Part shown: positions 1 to 10,204 of the stretch, in pieces
Numbering within the stretch: the stretch's first letter is position 1
Layout: the number at the start of each line of letters is the position of its first letter
Assembly: GCA_936450465.1 (NCBI GenBank)
Contig: OW388292.1
Location: forward strand, 4,607,756 to 4,671,755
Origin: Gibbula magus
Taxonomy: Eukaryota > Mollusca > Gastropoda > Trochida > Trochidae
DNA length: 64,000 nt
Direction of reading: 5' to 3'
Notes under the pieces: generated by a model
Database searches by the model: none
Told to the model about the DNA's origin: nothing
What the model saw: the letters and a program-made list of their open reading frames with translations, nothing else
Program-made: the position numbers and the translations under genes

Positions 1-955
1 AGAAATAATAAAATGACAAGAACACTTATAGGATGAGATGCCACGTTCCCGTAACCTCTTGCCAAGGAGCATGCCAAAGGCAGGGCTTCCAAGTTAACCG
101 ATGAAAAAGCATTATAATACAGAAAATGTAAATGACGGCTTAACCGTGTGAGCTACGAAGTCGTCATGATTTACAATTTTGGTCACAACGATATAAGCTA
201 TCTTTTAAATTAAGTTGCAAGTCTCTAGGTATATTTTGAAAATTTTGCCCATGTTAAAAATTTACATTTTGAAAAATGTCATTTTTTCAAAATTCCTACA
301 GACCGGAAATGACTGTACGCGAGCCATTTTATTATTGATTCTTATACAGAACATATGTATCTTCCTTCCCTGAAAATATCATAAAGTTCCCTTTCCAGGT
401 TTTTGAGTTATCTGCCCTTGAAGTTTGCAATTTTTCTGATTTTCTCATTTTTAGACAACTTTGAAAGCTGACTGTGATAAAAATACAATGAGTTCGCACT
501 TCCCATGAGATAGCCAGATACTACAATGCACCTGCTTCAAGAAAATGTAAATTACAACTGTCTACCCCAAGTACTTTCAGAGGAGAAGATTTTTAAAGGT
601 GCATGGGGTCAAAATTCACGAAAAGTCACTAAAATCAAAATGGCGTCTAAGTCACGTGACGTACGATTTCGCTATGATTTACTTTTTTGTTCAAAATGAT
701 ATTGCGCATCTTTTGAAATAGGTTTCAAGTCTCTAGGTGCATTTTGAAAATTTTCCCAATGTTAAAATTCGAATTTTCCAAGGGCCGTAACTCAGAAACC
801 GGAACCGGAAATCGGAATTCCTTAAAAATGTATCAAGTTCATCCAAGAGGCTATCATCCCAGAAAGTTTCATGAAAATCGGCTCAGCCATTTATTTTATA
901 GAAATTCCACAAAATTCATGTGGAATAATAATAAGTATAACTAGGACTGCCGCGG
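1..955 (+). repeat. Dispersed/tandem repeat body, subtype A, copy 1
   Basis: Seen directly: this stretch recurs almost base for base starting at 1610, an offset of 1,609 bp, and again more diverged at about 4690-5640. Landmarks shared by the copies are the start agaaataataaaatgaca, a block around 300-480, the ATCAAAATGGCGTCTAAG block followed by GTCACGTGAC at 651-660, and a 3' portion ending in AATAATAATAAGTATAA. A 66-codon open frame at 744-944 is conserved in copy 2 (one residue differs) but has no recognisable domain, and in copy 3 only its downstream part stays open. I take it as chance openness in a young duplicate. Nature of the element is unknown; a non-autonomous mobile element is the likeliest class. 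The left end lies outside the window. Confidence 0.85.
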
Positions 956-1515
956 CAGTACTTAGGTCTTCAGACTTCCGCTTGACCTTCACCTCCATGT
1001 TTGATCGAAGAATGTCACTTATACTATTCTGTCAAAACTATTAATGTAACATGTATCTCTCATACCAGCAAAACTGTGAAAATTCCCAACTTATATTATT
1101 AATCAAAATATCAAGAAAAGCACGTGACCTTCATATTCGCCATGATTTACTTTTTGTTTTTATTTGTACTGTGCATCTTAAAAAAATTAAGTCTCTAGGT
1201 TGATATTTAAAATTTGCCCTTTCCAACGAATTTATCAGCTTTATGTTTTTATAGAACCGGTATAATGTCAATCTTTTACAACAAGTTGGTAATCTGTAAG
1301 TGGATTTTAAAAAATAATACTATACAATAAGACAGTCTCTTGTTCCATTTGGAAATTTTACCCTTGTTTAAAATACAAATTTTGTGTTAAAATCTTTCAC
1401 CGATGCCTGCAGTGTCCTCAGAAGAAATCACAATTTCCGCAAGCTCCTGCTAAAGTGCATGCTGCCATAAGCAAACCAGGCGTCAAAATGAAGGAAATAT
1501 TGAATTTTAATTATT
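943..1515 (+). repeat. Spacer C, copy 1, opening with a GC-rich palindrome
   Basis: Spacer between repeat bodies. It opens with an ACTAGGACTGCC-GCGGCAGTAC palindrome followed by TTAGGTCTTCAGACTT. The first ~300 bp are nearly identical to 3757-4075, so it belongs to the same repeated system. It carries another diverged 'gcacgtgacc...gccatgattta' block near 1121-1150, so part of the spacer is an eroded repeat body. No coding sequence seen. Confidence 0.7.
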
Positions 1516-2562
1516 TGTGAACTACAACGAATATATCAGCTTTATTTATTTGCAATGAAATTCATTTTGATTCATTTAAAACAAGTTGCAAGTCTGAAAG
1601 TAGATATTTAGAAATAATAAAATGACAAGAACACTAATAGGATGAGATGCCACGTTCCCGTAACCTCTTGCCAAGGAGCATGCCAAAGGCAGGGCTTCCA
1701 AGTTAACCGATGAAAAAGCATTATAATACAGAAAATGTAAATGACGGCTTAACCGTGTGAGCTACGAAGTCGTCATGATTTACAATTTTGGTCACAACGA
1801 TATAAGCTATCTTTTAAATTAAGTTGCAAGTCTCTAGGTATATTTTGAAAATTTTGCCCATGTTAAAAATTTACATTTTGAAAAATGTCATTTTTTCAAA
1901 ATTCCTACAGACCGGAAATGACTGTACGCGAGCCATTTTATTATTGAGTCTTATACAGAACATATGTATCTTCCTTCCCTGAAAATATCATAAAGTTCCC
2001 TTTCCAGGTTTTTGAGTTATCTGCCCTTGAAGTTTGCAATTTTTCTGATTTTCTCATTTTTAGACAACTTTGAAAGCTGACTGTGATAAAAATACAATGA
2101 GTTCGCACTTCCCATGAGATAGCCAGATACTACAATGCACCTGCTTCAAGAAAATGTAAATTACAGCTGTCTACCCCAAGTACTTTCAGAGGAGAAGATT
2201 TTTAAAGGTGCATGGGGTCAAAATTCACGAAAAGTCACTAAAATCAAAATGGCGTCTAAGTCACGTGACGTACGATTTCGCTATGATTTACTTTTTTGTT
2301 CAGAATGATATTGCGCATCTTTTGAAATAGGTTTCAAGTCTCTAGGTGCATTTTGAAAATTTTCCCAATGTTAAAATTCGAATTTTCCAAGGGCCGTAAC
2401 TCAGAAACCGGAACCGGAAATCGGAATTCCTTAAAAATGTATCAAGTTCATCCAAGAGGCTATTATCCCAGAAAGTTTCATGAAAATCGGCTAAGCCATT
2501 TATTTTATAGAAATTCCACAAAATTCATGTGGAATAATAATAAGTATAACTAGGACTGCCAT
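1516..2562 (+). repeat. Repeat body, subtype A, copy 2
   Basis: Near-identical to 1-955 from 1610 onward; only scattered single-base differences are visible (for example TTGATTC at 333-339 against TTGAGTC in copy 2). A leading stretch at 1516-1609 ('actacaacgaatatatcagc') is shared with copy 3 at 4600, so the full body begins about here. GTCACGTGAC lies at 2260-2269. The similarity implies a recent tandem duplication with a 1,609-bp period. After 2562 the spacer switches to a different type (D). Confidence 0.85.
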
Positions 2563-3770
2563 GGCAGTACTGACGGTCTTCAGACTGCTGCATTGTAGCC
2601 AGAGCAATCTTCCCTTCTTGTCCACGTTTTACATAATGTTGAAGAGATCAGAGATTTCCGCTAGCTCCTGACAAGGTGCATGTCGCCAAAAGCAGACCAG
2701 GCTGTAGAACGATGGAAATGTTGAAAAATAAAAATGTTACCCCTGCAAAGAATATTATAAGCTTTATTTATTTGTAGGCAAGGTCATTGTGTATCTTTTA
2801 AAACAAGTTGCAAGACTCTAAGTTGATATTTAGAAAAGATACAATGAAAATAGTGAAAAGATGCAAGGTTCCTGCAACCTCTTGCCAAGGAGCATGCCGC
2901 CAAAAGCAGACCTTCGAAGGGAAACAAAGGAAATGCATTATACTATAGAAACCACGTGACCTACGATTTCGTCATGATTTACTTTTTTTGTCACAAGGAC
3001 ATTAGCTATCGTTTAAACTAAGTTGCAAGTCGCTAGTTCTATTTTGAAAAATTTTCCCATGTTAAAAATTTAACTTTCGAAAAATGACAATTTTTCGACA
3101 ATTCTACACACCGTAAATGACTATACGCGAGCAATTGTACTATTGATTCCTGTACATGACATATGTGTCCTCCTACCCTGGAAAACTGATAAAGTTCGCT
3201 TGGTAGGTATTCGAGTTATCTGCCCTTGAAGTTTGCCATTTGTCAGGTTTTTCGATTTTTTGAAAAATTTGAATGGGCACTGTTACAAAAGTATACAGGT
3301 TTCCTATTTCTAAGTAGGTATCGTTTTTTGTACAATGCATCAGCTGCATTTTGTGAAAGTTTCAGCTGTATTGTACCAGTATGTTCAGAGGAGAAGATTT
3401 TTTAAGATCGGTAGTGTCAGAAAGGCTGAAAATGCCAAAAAATGCACTGAAATCAAAATGGCGTCTAAGTCACGTGATGTACGACTTTCTCATGATTTGC
3501 TTTTTTGCTCAAAAGATGATTGCGCATCTTTTGCAAAAAGTTGCAAGTCTCTAAGTGCATTTTGAAAAAATTTCCCATGTTAAAATTCGAAATTTAAAGG
3601 GGCTGTAGCACAAAAACAGAAGCCGGAAGTCAGGATTTTTTGTGATATGTATAGATTTCAGCCCAGAGGCTATCATCCCTGAAAGTGTCATGGAATGTGC
3701 ATGAGTAGTTTAGGCTGTACCTTTGACACAAAATTGGTACAAATAAGTATAATAATAACTAGGACTGCCG
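2551..3770 (+). repeat. Spacer D plus repeat body, subtype B, copy 1
   Basis: The spacer opens ACTAGGACTGCC-ATGGCAGTAC then TGACGGTCTTCAGACTGCTG. The same opening occurs at 5741 and 7189. The body that follows (about 2750-3770) is a diverged relative of subtype A: same block order, including the ATCAAAATGGCGTCTAAG block at about 3451-3468 followed by GTCACGTGAT, but clearly different sequence. Related B copies lie at 5890-7130 and 7330-8350. No gene recognised; the 76-codon and 73-codon open frames here have no family resemblance. Confidence 0.75.
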
Positions 3771-4075
3771 CGGCAGTACTTAGGTCTTCAGACTTCCGCT
3801 TGACCTTCACCTCCATGTTTGATCGAAGAATGTCACTTATAATGTTCTGTCAAAACTACCAATGTAACATGTATATCTTATACCAACAAAATGAAAATTC
3901 CGAAATTTCATTGTAAATAAAAAAATAGCGCCTCAACCAGGTGACCTCACACTTCGCCATGATTAACTTGTTTTTTTGTATTACTATTTCACATCTTTAA
4001 AAAAAAGTGTCTATGTTGATTCTAAGATTGTCCCCATGTTAAAAATCGAAATCCTTATTTTCTGTCATTTTTCAG
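3757..4075 (+). repeat. Spacer C, copy 2
   Basis: Nearly identical to 943-1260 over the first 200 bp (palindrome, TTAGGTCTTCAGACTT, then a run containing CCATGTTTGATCGAAGAATG), then diverging. The overlap with the end of the B body reflects an AATAATAACTAGG junction shared by both. Confidence 0.75.
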
Positions 4076-4595
4076 GCTGATGTACAGTCGACATAGCAAC
4101 CTGTTGTTACTGTACTTAGTTCGGTGAACGTTTTGTGATATTGACTTCATAGTTTTTCGAGATTTCTGAGATTTCAATTTTTAACTTATTGGACAGAAAT
4201 GTCATGAAAGAAGTTGAAAATTCAAAATCGGCCGATGTCATAGACTCAGTTTGTATACAGGCTAACGTACCTGAAAGTTTCATGACATCAGCTTATTGCT
4301 TACATGTAGAAAAATATACAAAGAAATTTAACTGAAAAAAGTAACCAGCACACCAAACTGGACAATGCTGCCAATATGAATTATTTAGACTAACACAAGT
4401 GAAAAAAGAAATGAAATCAAGTTAAACAAACAAAACAAATTAAATTTTGAACATTGAAAATACAACAGTTTTCCTCATAAGGATTTGAACTCAAGCTGCT
4501 GGGTTGCAAGTCCAAGACGTTAACCACTACACCAGCAAATCTTCTGGTCTCAAAGATTCAATTTAGTGATAATATTTTATACATCTGTAAGACGT
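4076..4595. other. Low-copy spacer between repeat bodies
   Basis: AT-rich stretch interrupting the repeat cluster. Apart from the tRNA-like fragment at 4471-4541, I see no gene or internal repeat. Confidence 0.5.
4471..4541 (-). pseudogene. tRNA-derived fragment (degenerate)
   Basis: Read on the minus strand it has an A-box-like TGGTGTAGTGG followed by GTTAAC, an anticodon-loop-like CTTGCAA, and a B-box-like GAGTTCAAATCC, in the right order and roughly tRNA spacing. The anticodon would read TGC (Ala-like) if the loop is placed as C-T-TGC-A-A. The acceptor strands GATTTGC and TGAGGAA do not pair and the T stem is badly mismatched, so this is not a working tRNA. It may be a tRNA pseudogene or the head of an old SINE. 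Confidence 0.5.
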
Positions 4596-5640
4596 GTAAA
4601 CTACAACGAATATATCAGCTTTATTTATTTGCAATGAAGGTTATTTTGATTCATTCAAAAACAAGTTGCAAGTCTGAAAGTAGATATTTAGGAATAATAT
4701 AATGACAATAACACTTAAGAGATGAGATGCCAGGTTCCCGCAACCTCTTGCCAAGGAGCATGCCGCCAAAGGCAGGGCTTCCCAGTGAACCGATGAAAAA
4801 ACATTATAATACAGAAAATGTAAATGGCGGCTACACCATGTGAGTTACGAAGTCGTCATGATTTACAATTTTGGTCACAACAATATAAGCTATCGTTTAA
4901 ATTAAGTTGCAAGTCTCTAGGTATATTTTGAAAATTTTGTGCATGTTAAAAATTTACATTTTGAAAAATGTCATTTTTTTCAAAATTCCTACAGACCGGA
5001 AATGACTGTACGCGAGCCATTTTATTATTGATTCTTATACAGAACATATGTATCTTCCTTCCCTGAAAATATCATAAAGTTCCCTTTCCAGGTTTTTGAG
5101 TTATCTTCCCTTGAAGTTTGCAATTTTTCTGATTTTCTCATTTTTAGACAACTTTGAAAGCTGACTGTGATAGATATACAATGAGTTCGCACTTCCCATG
5201 AGATAGCCAGATACTACAATGCATCTGCTTCAAGAAAATGTAACTTACAGCTGTCTACCCCAAGTACTTTCAGAGGAGAAGATTTTTAAAGGTGCATGGG
5301 GTCAAAATTCACGAAAAGTCACTAAAATCAAAATGGCGTCTAAGTCATGTGACGTACGATTTCGCTATGATTTACTTTTTTGTTCATAATGATATTGCGC
5401 ATCTTTTGGGACGAGTTTCAAGTCTCTAGGTGCATTTTGAAATTTTTTCCCATGTAAAAATTCGAATTTTCCAAGGGCCGTAACTCAGAAACCGGAACCG
5501 GAAGTCGGAATTCCTTAAAAATGTATCAAGTTCATCCAAGAGGCTATCATCCCAGAAAGTTTCATGAAAATCGGCTCAGCCATTTATTTTATAGAAATTC
5601 CACAAAATTCATGTGGAATAATAATAAGTATAATAATAAT
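4596..5640 (+). repeat. Repeat body, subtype A, copy 3
   Basis: Third A copy, more diverged than copies 1 and 2 but still collinear. The usual GTCACGTGAC is changed to GTCATGTGAC near 5345. It ends in AATAATAATAAGTATAATAATAAT, running straight into the hairpin cassettes. A 60-codon frame at 5521-5703 is shared in part with the other copies and runs on into the cassette; I do not consider it coding. Confidence 0.8.
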
Positions 5641-5745
5641 CAGGATAATAACAATAGGTCTCCCAGACTTTCGTCTGAAGACCTAATAAGGAAAATCGGA
5701 TAATAACAATAGGTCTTTCAGACTAAAGTCTGAAGACCTAACTAG
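5641..5745. repeat. Two AGGTCT/AGACCT hairpin cassettes
   Basis: Two ~29-nt inverted repeats, at 5656-5684 (AGGTCTCCCAGAC / GTCTGAAGACCT) and 5711-5739 (AGGTCTTTCAGACT / AGTCTGAAGACCT). Each is preceded by an 'ATAATAACAAT' lead. The second is followed immediately by the ACTAGGACTGCC palindrome of the next spacer. The same cassettes recur at 7159, 8386, 8439, 8492 and 8542. Confidence 0.85.
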
Positions 5746-7136
5746 GACTGCCAGGGCAGTACTGACGGTCTTCAGATTGCTGCATTGTAGTCAGAGCAAT
5801 CTTTCCTTCTTGTCCACGTTTTACGTAATGTTGAAGAGATCAGACAAGGTGCATGTCGCCAAAAGCAGAACAGGCTGTAAATGGAAATGTTGAATTATAA
5901 AAATGTTTCCCCTGCTACGAATATTATAAGCTTTATTTATTTGCAGGGAAGGTTGTTTTGTATCTTTTAAAACAAGTTGCAAGTCTGTAAGTTGATATTT
6001 TGAAAAGATACAATGAAAATAGTGAAAAGATGCAAGGTTCCCGCAACCTCTTGCCAAGGAGCATGCCGCCAAAAGCAGACCTTCGAAGGGAAACAAAGGA
6101 AATGCACTATAATATAGAAACCACGTGACCTACGATTTCGTCATGATTTACTTTTTTTGTCACAAGGACATTAGCTATCGATTAAACTAAGTTGCAAGTC
6201 GCTAGTTCTATTTTGACAATTTTGCCCATGTTAAAAATTTAAATTTCGAAAAATGACAATTTTTCGACATTTCTACAGACGGTAAATGACTGTACGCAAG
6301 GAATTTTATTATTGATTTTTGTACATGACATATGTGTCCTCCTTCCCTGAAAAACTGATAAAATTCGCTTGTTAAATATTCGAATTATCTACCCTTGAAG
6401 TTTGCAATTTTTCATATTTTCGCATTTTCAGACAACTTTCAATGGTCACTGTGAGAAAAGTATTAACATTACAAATTTGCTTTTCAGTATCGTTTTTAGT
6501 TCAATGCATCAGCTAATTTTATTATTGATTTTTGTACATGACATATGTGTCCTCCTTCCCTGAAAAACTGATAAAATTCGCTTGTTAAATATTCGAATTA
6601 TCTACCCTTGAAGTTTGCAATTTTTCATATTTTCGCATTTTCAGACAACTTTCAATGGTCACTGTGAGAAAAGTATTAACATTACAAATTTGCTTTTCAG
6701 TATCGTTTTTAGTTCAATGCATCAGCTACATTCTGTTAAAATTTCAGCTTTGTAGTACCAGTATGTTCAGAGGAGAAGATTTTTTAAAATTGGTGCGATC
6801 GGAGAGGCTGAAAATGGAAAAAAATGCACTAAAATCAAAATGGCGTCTAAGTCACGTGACATACGACTTTCTCGTGATTAACTTTGTCGCTTAGAGGATG
6901 ATTGTGCATCTTTTAGAAAAAGTTGCAAGTCTCTAAGTGCATTTTGAAAAAAAATCCCATGTTGAAAATCGAAATTTAAAGGGGCTGTTACACAAAAACA
7001 GAAGCCGGAAGTCAGATTTAATTGTCAATTGTACACCTTTCAGACCGAAGGCTATCACCCCAGAAAGTGTCATGTAAATAGCATAAGTAGTTAAGGCTGT
7101 ACATTTGACACAAAATTAACATGAATAAGTATAATA
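5746..7136 (+). repeat. Spacer D plus repeat body, subtype B, copy 2
   Basis: Collinear with the B copies at 2551 and 7191. It is lengthened by a direct duplication of 213 bp (6303-6515 repeated as 6516-6728). GTCACGTGAC is at 6851-6860. The open frames across it (a 91-codon one on the minus strand and a 79-codon one on plus) show no domain and are not shared intact with the other copies. Confidence 0.75.
6303..6728 (+). repeat. 213-bp tandem duplication
   Basis: The stretch starting ATTTTATTATTGATTTTTGT at 6303 restarts at 6516 and matches essentially base for base until about 6728. The other B copies have it once, so the duplication is specific to this copy and recent. Confidence 0.9.
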
Positions 7137-7190
7137 AGGAAAATCGGGTAATAACAATAGGTCTTTCAGACTAAAGTCTGAAGACCTAAC
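7137..7190. repeat. AGGTCT/AGACCT hairpin cassette, single
   Basis: Inverted repeat at 7159-7187 (AGGTCTTTCAGACT-AA-AGTCTGAAGACCT class, one bulged T), with 'aaaatcgggtaataacaat' upstream and the ACTAGGACTGCC spacer opening downstream. Same configuration as 5711-5745. Confidence 0.85.
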
Positions 7191-8350
7191 TAGGACTGCC
7201 AGGGCAGTACTGACGGTCTTCAGACTGCTGCATTGTAGCCAGAGCAATCTTTGCTTCTTGTCCACGTTTTACATAAGTAATATCACCAAAAGCAGACCAG
7301 GCTGTAGAAAGATGAAAATGTTGAATTATAAAAATATTTCCCCTCCTACAAATATTATAAGCTTTATTTATTTGCAGGCAAGGTTATTGTGCATCTTTTA
7401 AAACAAGTTCCAAGTCTCTAAGTGGATATTTAGAAAAGATACAATGAAAATAGTGAAAAGATGCAAGGTTCCCGCAACCTCCTGCCAAGGAGCATGCCGC
7501 CAAAATCAGACCTTCGAAGGGAAACAAAGGAAATGCATTATAATATAGAAACCACGTGACCTACGATTTCGTCTTGATTTACTTTTTTTGTCACAAGGAC
7601 ATTAGCTATCGTTTAAACTAAGTTGCAAGTCGCTAGTTCTATTTTGAAAATTGTGCCCATGTTAAAAATTTAAATTTCGAAAAATGACAATTTTTCGACA
7701 TTTCTAGAGACGGTAAATGACTGTACGCAAGGAATTTTATTATTGATTTTTGTACATGACATATGTGTCCTTCTTCCCTGAAAAACTGATAAAGTTTGCT
7801 TGATAAATAATCGAATTATCTGCCCTTGAAATTTGTGATTTTTCATATTTTCACATTTTCAGACAATTTGCAACGGGCACTGTGACAAAAGTATTAGTAT
7901 TACACATTTGCTTTTCAGTATCGTTTTTAGTTCAATGTATCAGCTACATTCTGTGAAAGTTTCAGCTTTGTAGTACCAGTATGTTCAGAGAAGAAGATTT
8001 TTTAAGATCGGTACAATCGGAGAGGCTGAAAATGCTAAAAAATGCACTAAAATCAAAATGGCGTCTAAGTCACGTGACATACGACTTTCTCATGATTTTC
8101 TTTTTTGCTCAGAGGATGATTGCGCATCTTTTAGAAAAAGTTGCAAGTCTCTAAGTGCATTTTGAAAAAAAATCCCATGTTAAAATTCGAAATTTAAAGA
8201 GCCTGTAGCACGAAAACAGAGGCCGGAAGTCAGGATTGTTTGTGATATGTATAGATTTCAGCCCAGAGGCTATAATCCCTGAAAGTGTCATGAAATTTGC
8301 ATAAGTAGTTTAGGCTGTACCTTTGACACAAAATTGGTACAAATAATAAT
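7191..8350 (+). repeat. Spacer D plus repeat body, subtype B, copy 3
   Basis: Third B copy, same block order as 5746-7136 but without the 213-bp duplication. GTCACGTGAC lies at 8069-8078. It ends in an AATAATAATAAGTATAAGG run leading into cassettes. No gene recognised. Confidence 0.75.
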
Positions 8351-8575
8351 AATAATAAGTATAAGGAAAATCGGATAATAACAATAGGTCTTTCAGACTA
8401 AAGTCTGAAGACCTAATAATAATCAGGATAATAACAATAGGTCTCCCAGACTTTCGTCTGAAGACCTAATAATAATCAGGATAATAACAATAGGTCTCCC
8501 AGACTTTCGTCTGAAGACCTAATAATCAGGATAATAACAATAGGTCTCCCAGACTTTCGTCTGAAGACCTAATGA
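8351..8575. repeat. Array of four hairpin cassettes
   Basis: Inverted repeats at 8386-8414, 8439-8467, 8492-8520 and 8542-8570, spaced 50-53 bp. The first is of the AGGTCTTTCAGACT form, the other three of the AGGTCTCCCAGAC-TTTC-GTCTGAAGACCT form. Links between them are AATAATAATCAGGATAATAA. This is a local tandem expansion of the cassette seen singly elsewhere. Confidence 0.88.
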
Positions 8576-8737
<162 letters not shown>

Positions 8738-8739
8738 AC

Positions 8740-8870
8740 TAGTAATGAAATATGTGATTATACAATGAAAATATTTGCATATAAGCAGTAGAAAGTCATA
8801 TTTCCACTGCACCACTCGTGAAAATATCACTTTCTCACTCCACTCGATGAGATAGAAATGATACTCGGCA
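8740..8870 (-). mobile_element. Fragment of the palindromic element family seen at 55.6 kb
   Basis: Reversed, 8782-8866 reads ATCTCATCGAGTGGAGTGAG ... TTTTCACGAGTGG ... TTTCTAC, closely matching 55639-55725 on the plus strand. That makes it a second copy of the same inverted-repeat element. After it (8871-9075) I see nothing recognisable; a 60-codon frame at 8858-9040 has no family likeness. Confidence 0.6.
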
Positions 8871-9075
8871 AAAACAATGAAATAGTCTCTATATATGCCC
8901 TAACATACTGGACTACTATATATGTTGCACCCTATGCTAGTGGTTATTCTCCCATCAGCCGGTCAACACATGATGCGGAGCCTGAACTCCGATTACAGTG
9001 GATTTCACAGCCAGTGAATAATATGATAGAATCCCCATGATTTTGAGCTCGTTTGAAACTGTTATGATCAACACC

Positions 9076-9301
9076 GGGGATTTAGCTCAGTTGGTAGAGC
9101 TTCCCGGGTTCAATTCCCGGTCGCGTCATACCAAAAGACGTTAAAAGATGGGAGTTGTTGCTTCCTTGCTTTACACTAAGCATTATGAGGACAGAACAAC
9201 GCTTGAACTGGCGCTGCACTGTGGCTGCCGGGTGCGAAATGCACCAAACAAATTTCCGATTTACAATGTATTGAGGACAATAAAGTGTTATTATTATTAC
9301 C
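9076..9301 (+). mobile_element. tRNA-derived SINE
   Basis: The head has an A box (TTTAGCTCAGTTGG) with a pairing D stem, GCTC at 9085-9088 against GAGC at 9097-9100, and a B box GGTTCAATTCC at 9107-9117 inside a CCCGG...CCCGG-type T arm. The anticodon arm is missing, so this is a Pol III promoter head rather than a tRNA gene. A body of ~165 bp follows, ending in CAATAAAGTG and a TTATTATTATTAC tail, as is usual for SINEs mobilised by a LINE partner. Short frames on both strands of the body are not coding. Family name not assigned. Confidence 0.8.
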
Positions 9302-9597
9302 AACAGTGTTACATTGGACCTCTGTATCATATTGAAAACGCTACCCTGAGTGTTTAGGTATCGCTACATCATATTACTTGAACCACCTTCGAGCGGCCAT
9401 TTTAAAGTGAACATTGGAAATGGACTCGCATGGCATTAACCATTGGTTACACTTATTTACCTTCTCACTTTATTTCAATAAGAACGGCGTGCTACAGTAC
9501 CTTTAACAGTTGAAATAATACATATAAAACGTGAAATATCACATTAAAACGCGAAAAAAAAAACCCATTAAAAATGTGTACATATTTACAACTTTAA
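9302..9597. other. Intervening AT-rich sequence
   Basis: I see no gene, strong repeat or RNA in this stretch, apart from an A-run near 9556. Confidence 0.4.
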
Positions 9598-9729
9598 AAC
9601 TTGAAGATACAACATTCAAAACTTGAAGATACAACATTCAAACCTTGAAGATACAACATTCAAAACTTGAAGACACACATTCAAAACTGAAAGATACAAC
9701 ATTCAAAACTGGAAGATACATCTTTCAAA
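9598..9729. repeat. 22-bp tandem repeat, ~6 copies
   Basis: Units of AACTTGAAGATACAACATTC plus AA. Units 1-3 are nearly identical, unit 4 has lost a base or so, and units 5-6 carry GAAAG/GGAAG and CATCTTTC variants. Confidence 0.85.
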
Positions 9730-9840
9730 ACATGTGATTCCAACTTTAATTTTTTTTTAACTTTACAACCTAAAAAGTTGAAACTACAACTTAAAAAATG
9801 TTGCCATTGAATTTTGCCCTTGTAGGCTTCCGTACCTTAG

Positions 9841-9980
9841 ATACTAAACGATGTCCCGTTTGATAACACGTTTATGAAACGAGTGGATGGTTTGGTATTT
9901 TAACGAGCTAAAGCGAGTTAAATACCGATGCCATTCACGAGTTTCATAAACATGTTATCAAACGGGACCGAGTTTAGTAT
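9841..9980. mobile_element. Foldback element with ~67-bp arms
   Basis: The left arm starts ATACTAAACGATGTCCCGTT and the right arm ends AACGGGACCGAGTTTAGTAT. Between them lie complementary stretches TGATAACACGTTTATGAAAC and GTTTCATAAACATGTTATCA. The loop is AGCTAAAG-like near 9908-9913. Such long imperfect hairpins are typical of foldback elements or MITEs. Confidence 0.8.
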
Positions 9981-9983
9981 TTT

Positions 9984-10204
9984 ATTTATTACTCAATGAT
10001 GTAAATAGGGCTGAATTACAAGGATATCGTTTTTAGTGACCCGCTATGGCATTCGCGCGGCTAACATTGTGACGTCAACCAAAAACGACTATGACGTCAC
10101 GCGCCGATTATGACGTTACGGCAACACGCGGTAGTATCACACATGTGTGTTACCAACTTATTGTTATCTAATGAGTGATCTCACCAGGGTTGAGTAATAA
10201 AAAT
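9984..10204. mobile_element. Short inverted-repeat element rich in TGACGTCA
   Basis: Bounded by TTATTACTCAAT near 9986 and its complement TTGAGTAATAA at 10190-10200. Inside are TGACGTCA at 10070-10077 and 10092-10099 and TGACGTTA at 10111-10118, plus a CACGCGCCG stretch resembling one at 55.88 kb. It abuts the foldback at 9841-9980 and the two may be one compound element. Confidence 0.55.

Noticed and set aside
744..2553. 66-codon frame conserved in two repeat copies, possible small gene
   Set aside because: Conservation is explained by the near-identity of the whole 1.6-kb duplication. In the third copy only the downstream half is open, and there is no domain.
4471..4541. Functional tRNA gene
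   Set aside because: Acceptor stem does not pair and the T stem is badly mismatched.
9076..9140. Functional tRNA gene at the SINE head
   Set aside because: The anticodon arm is absent and a SINE body with simple-repeat tail follows.
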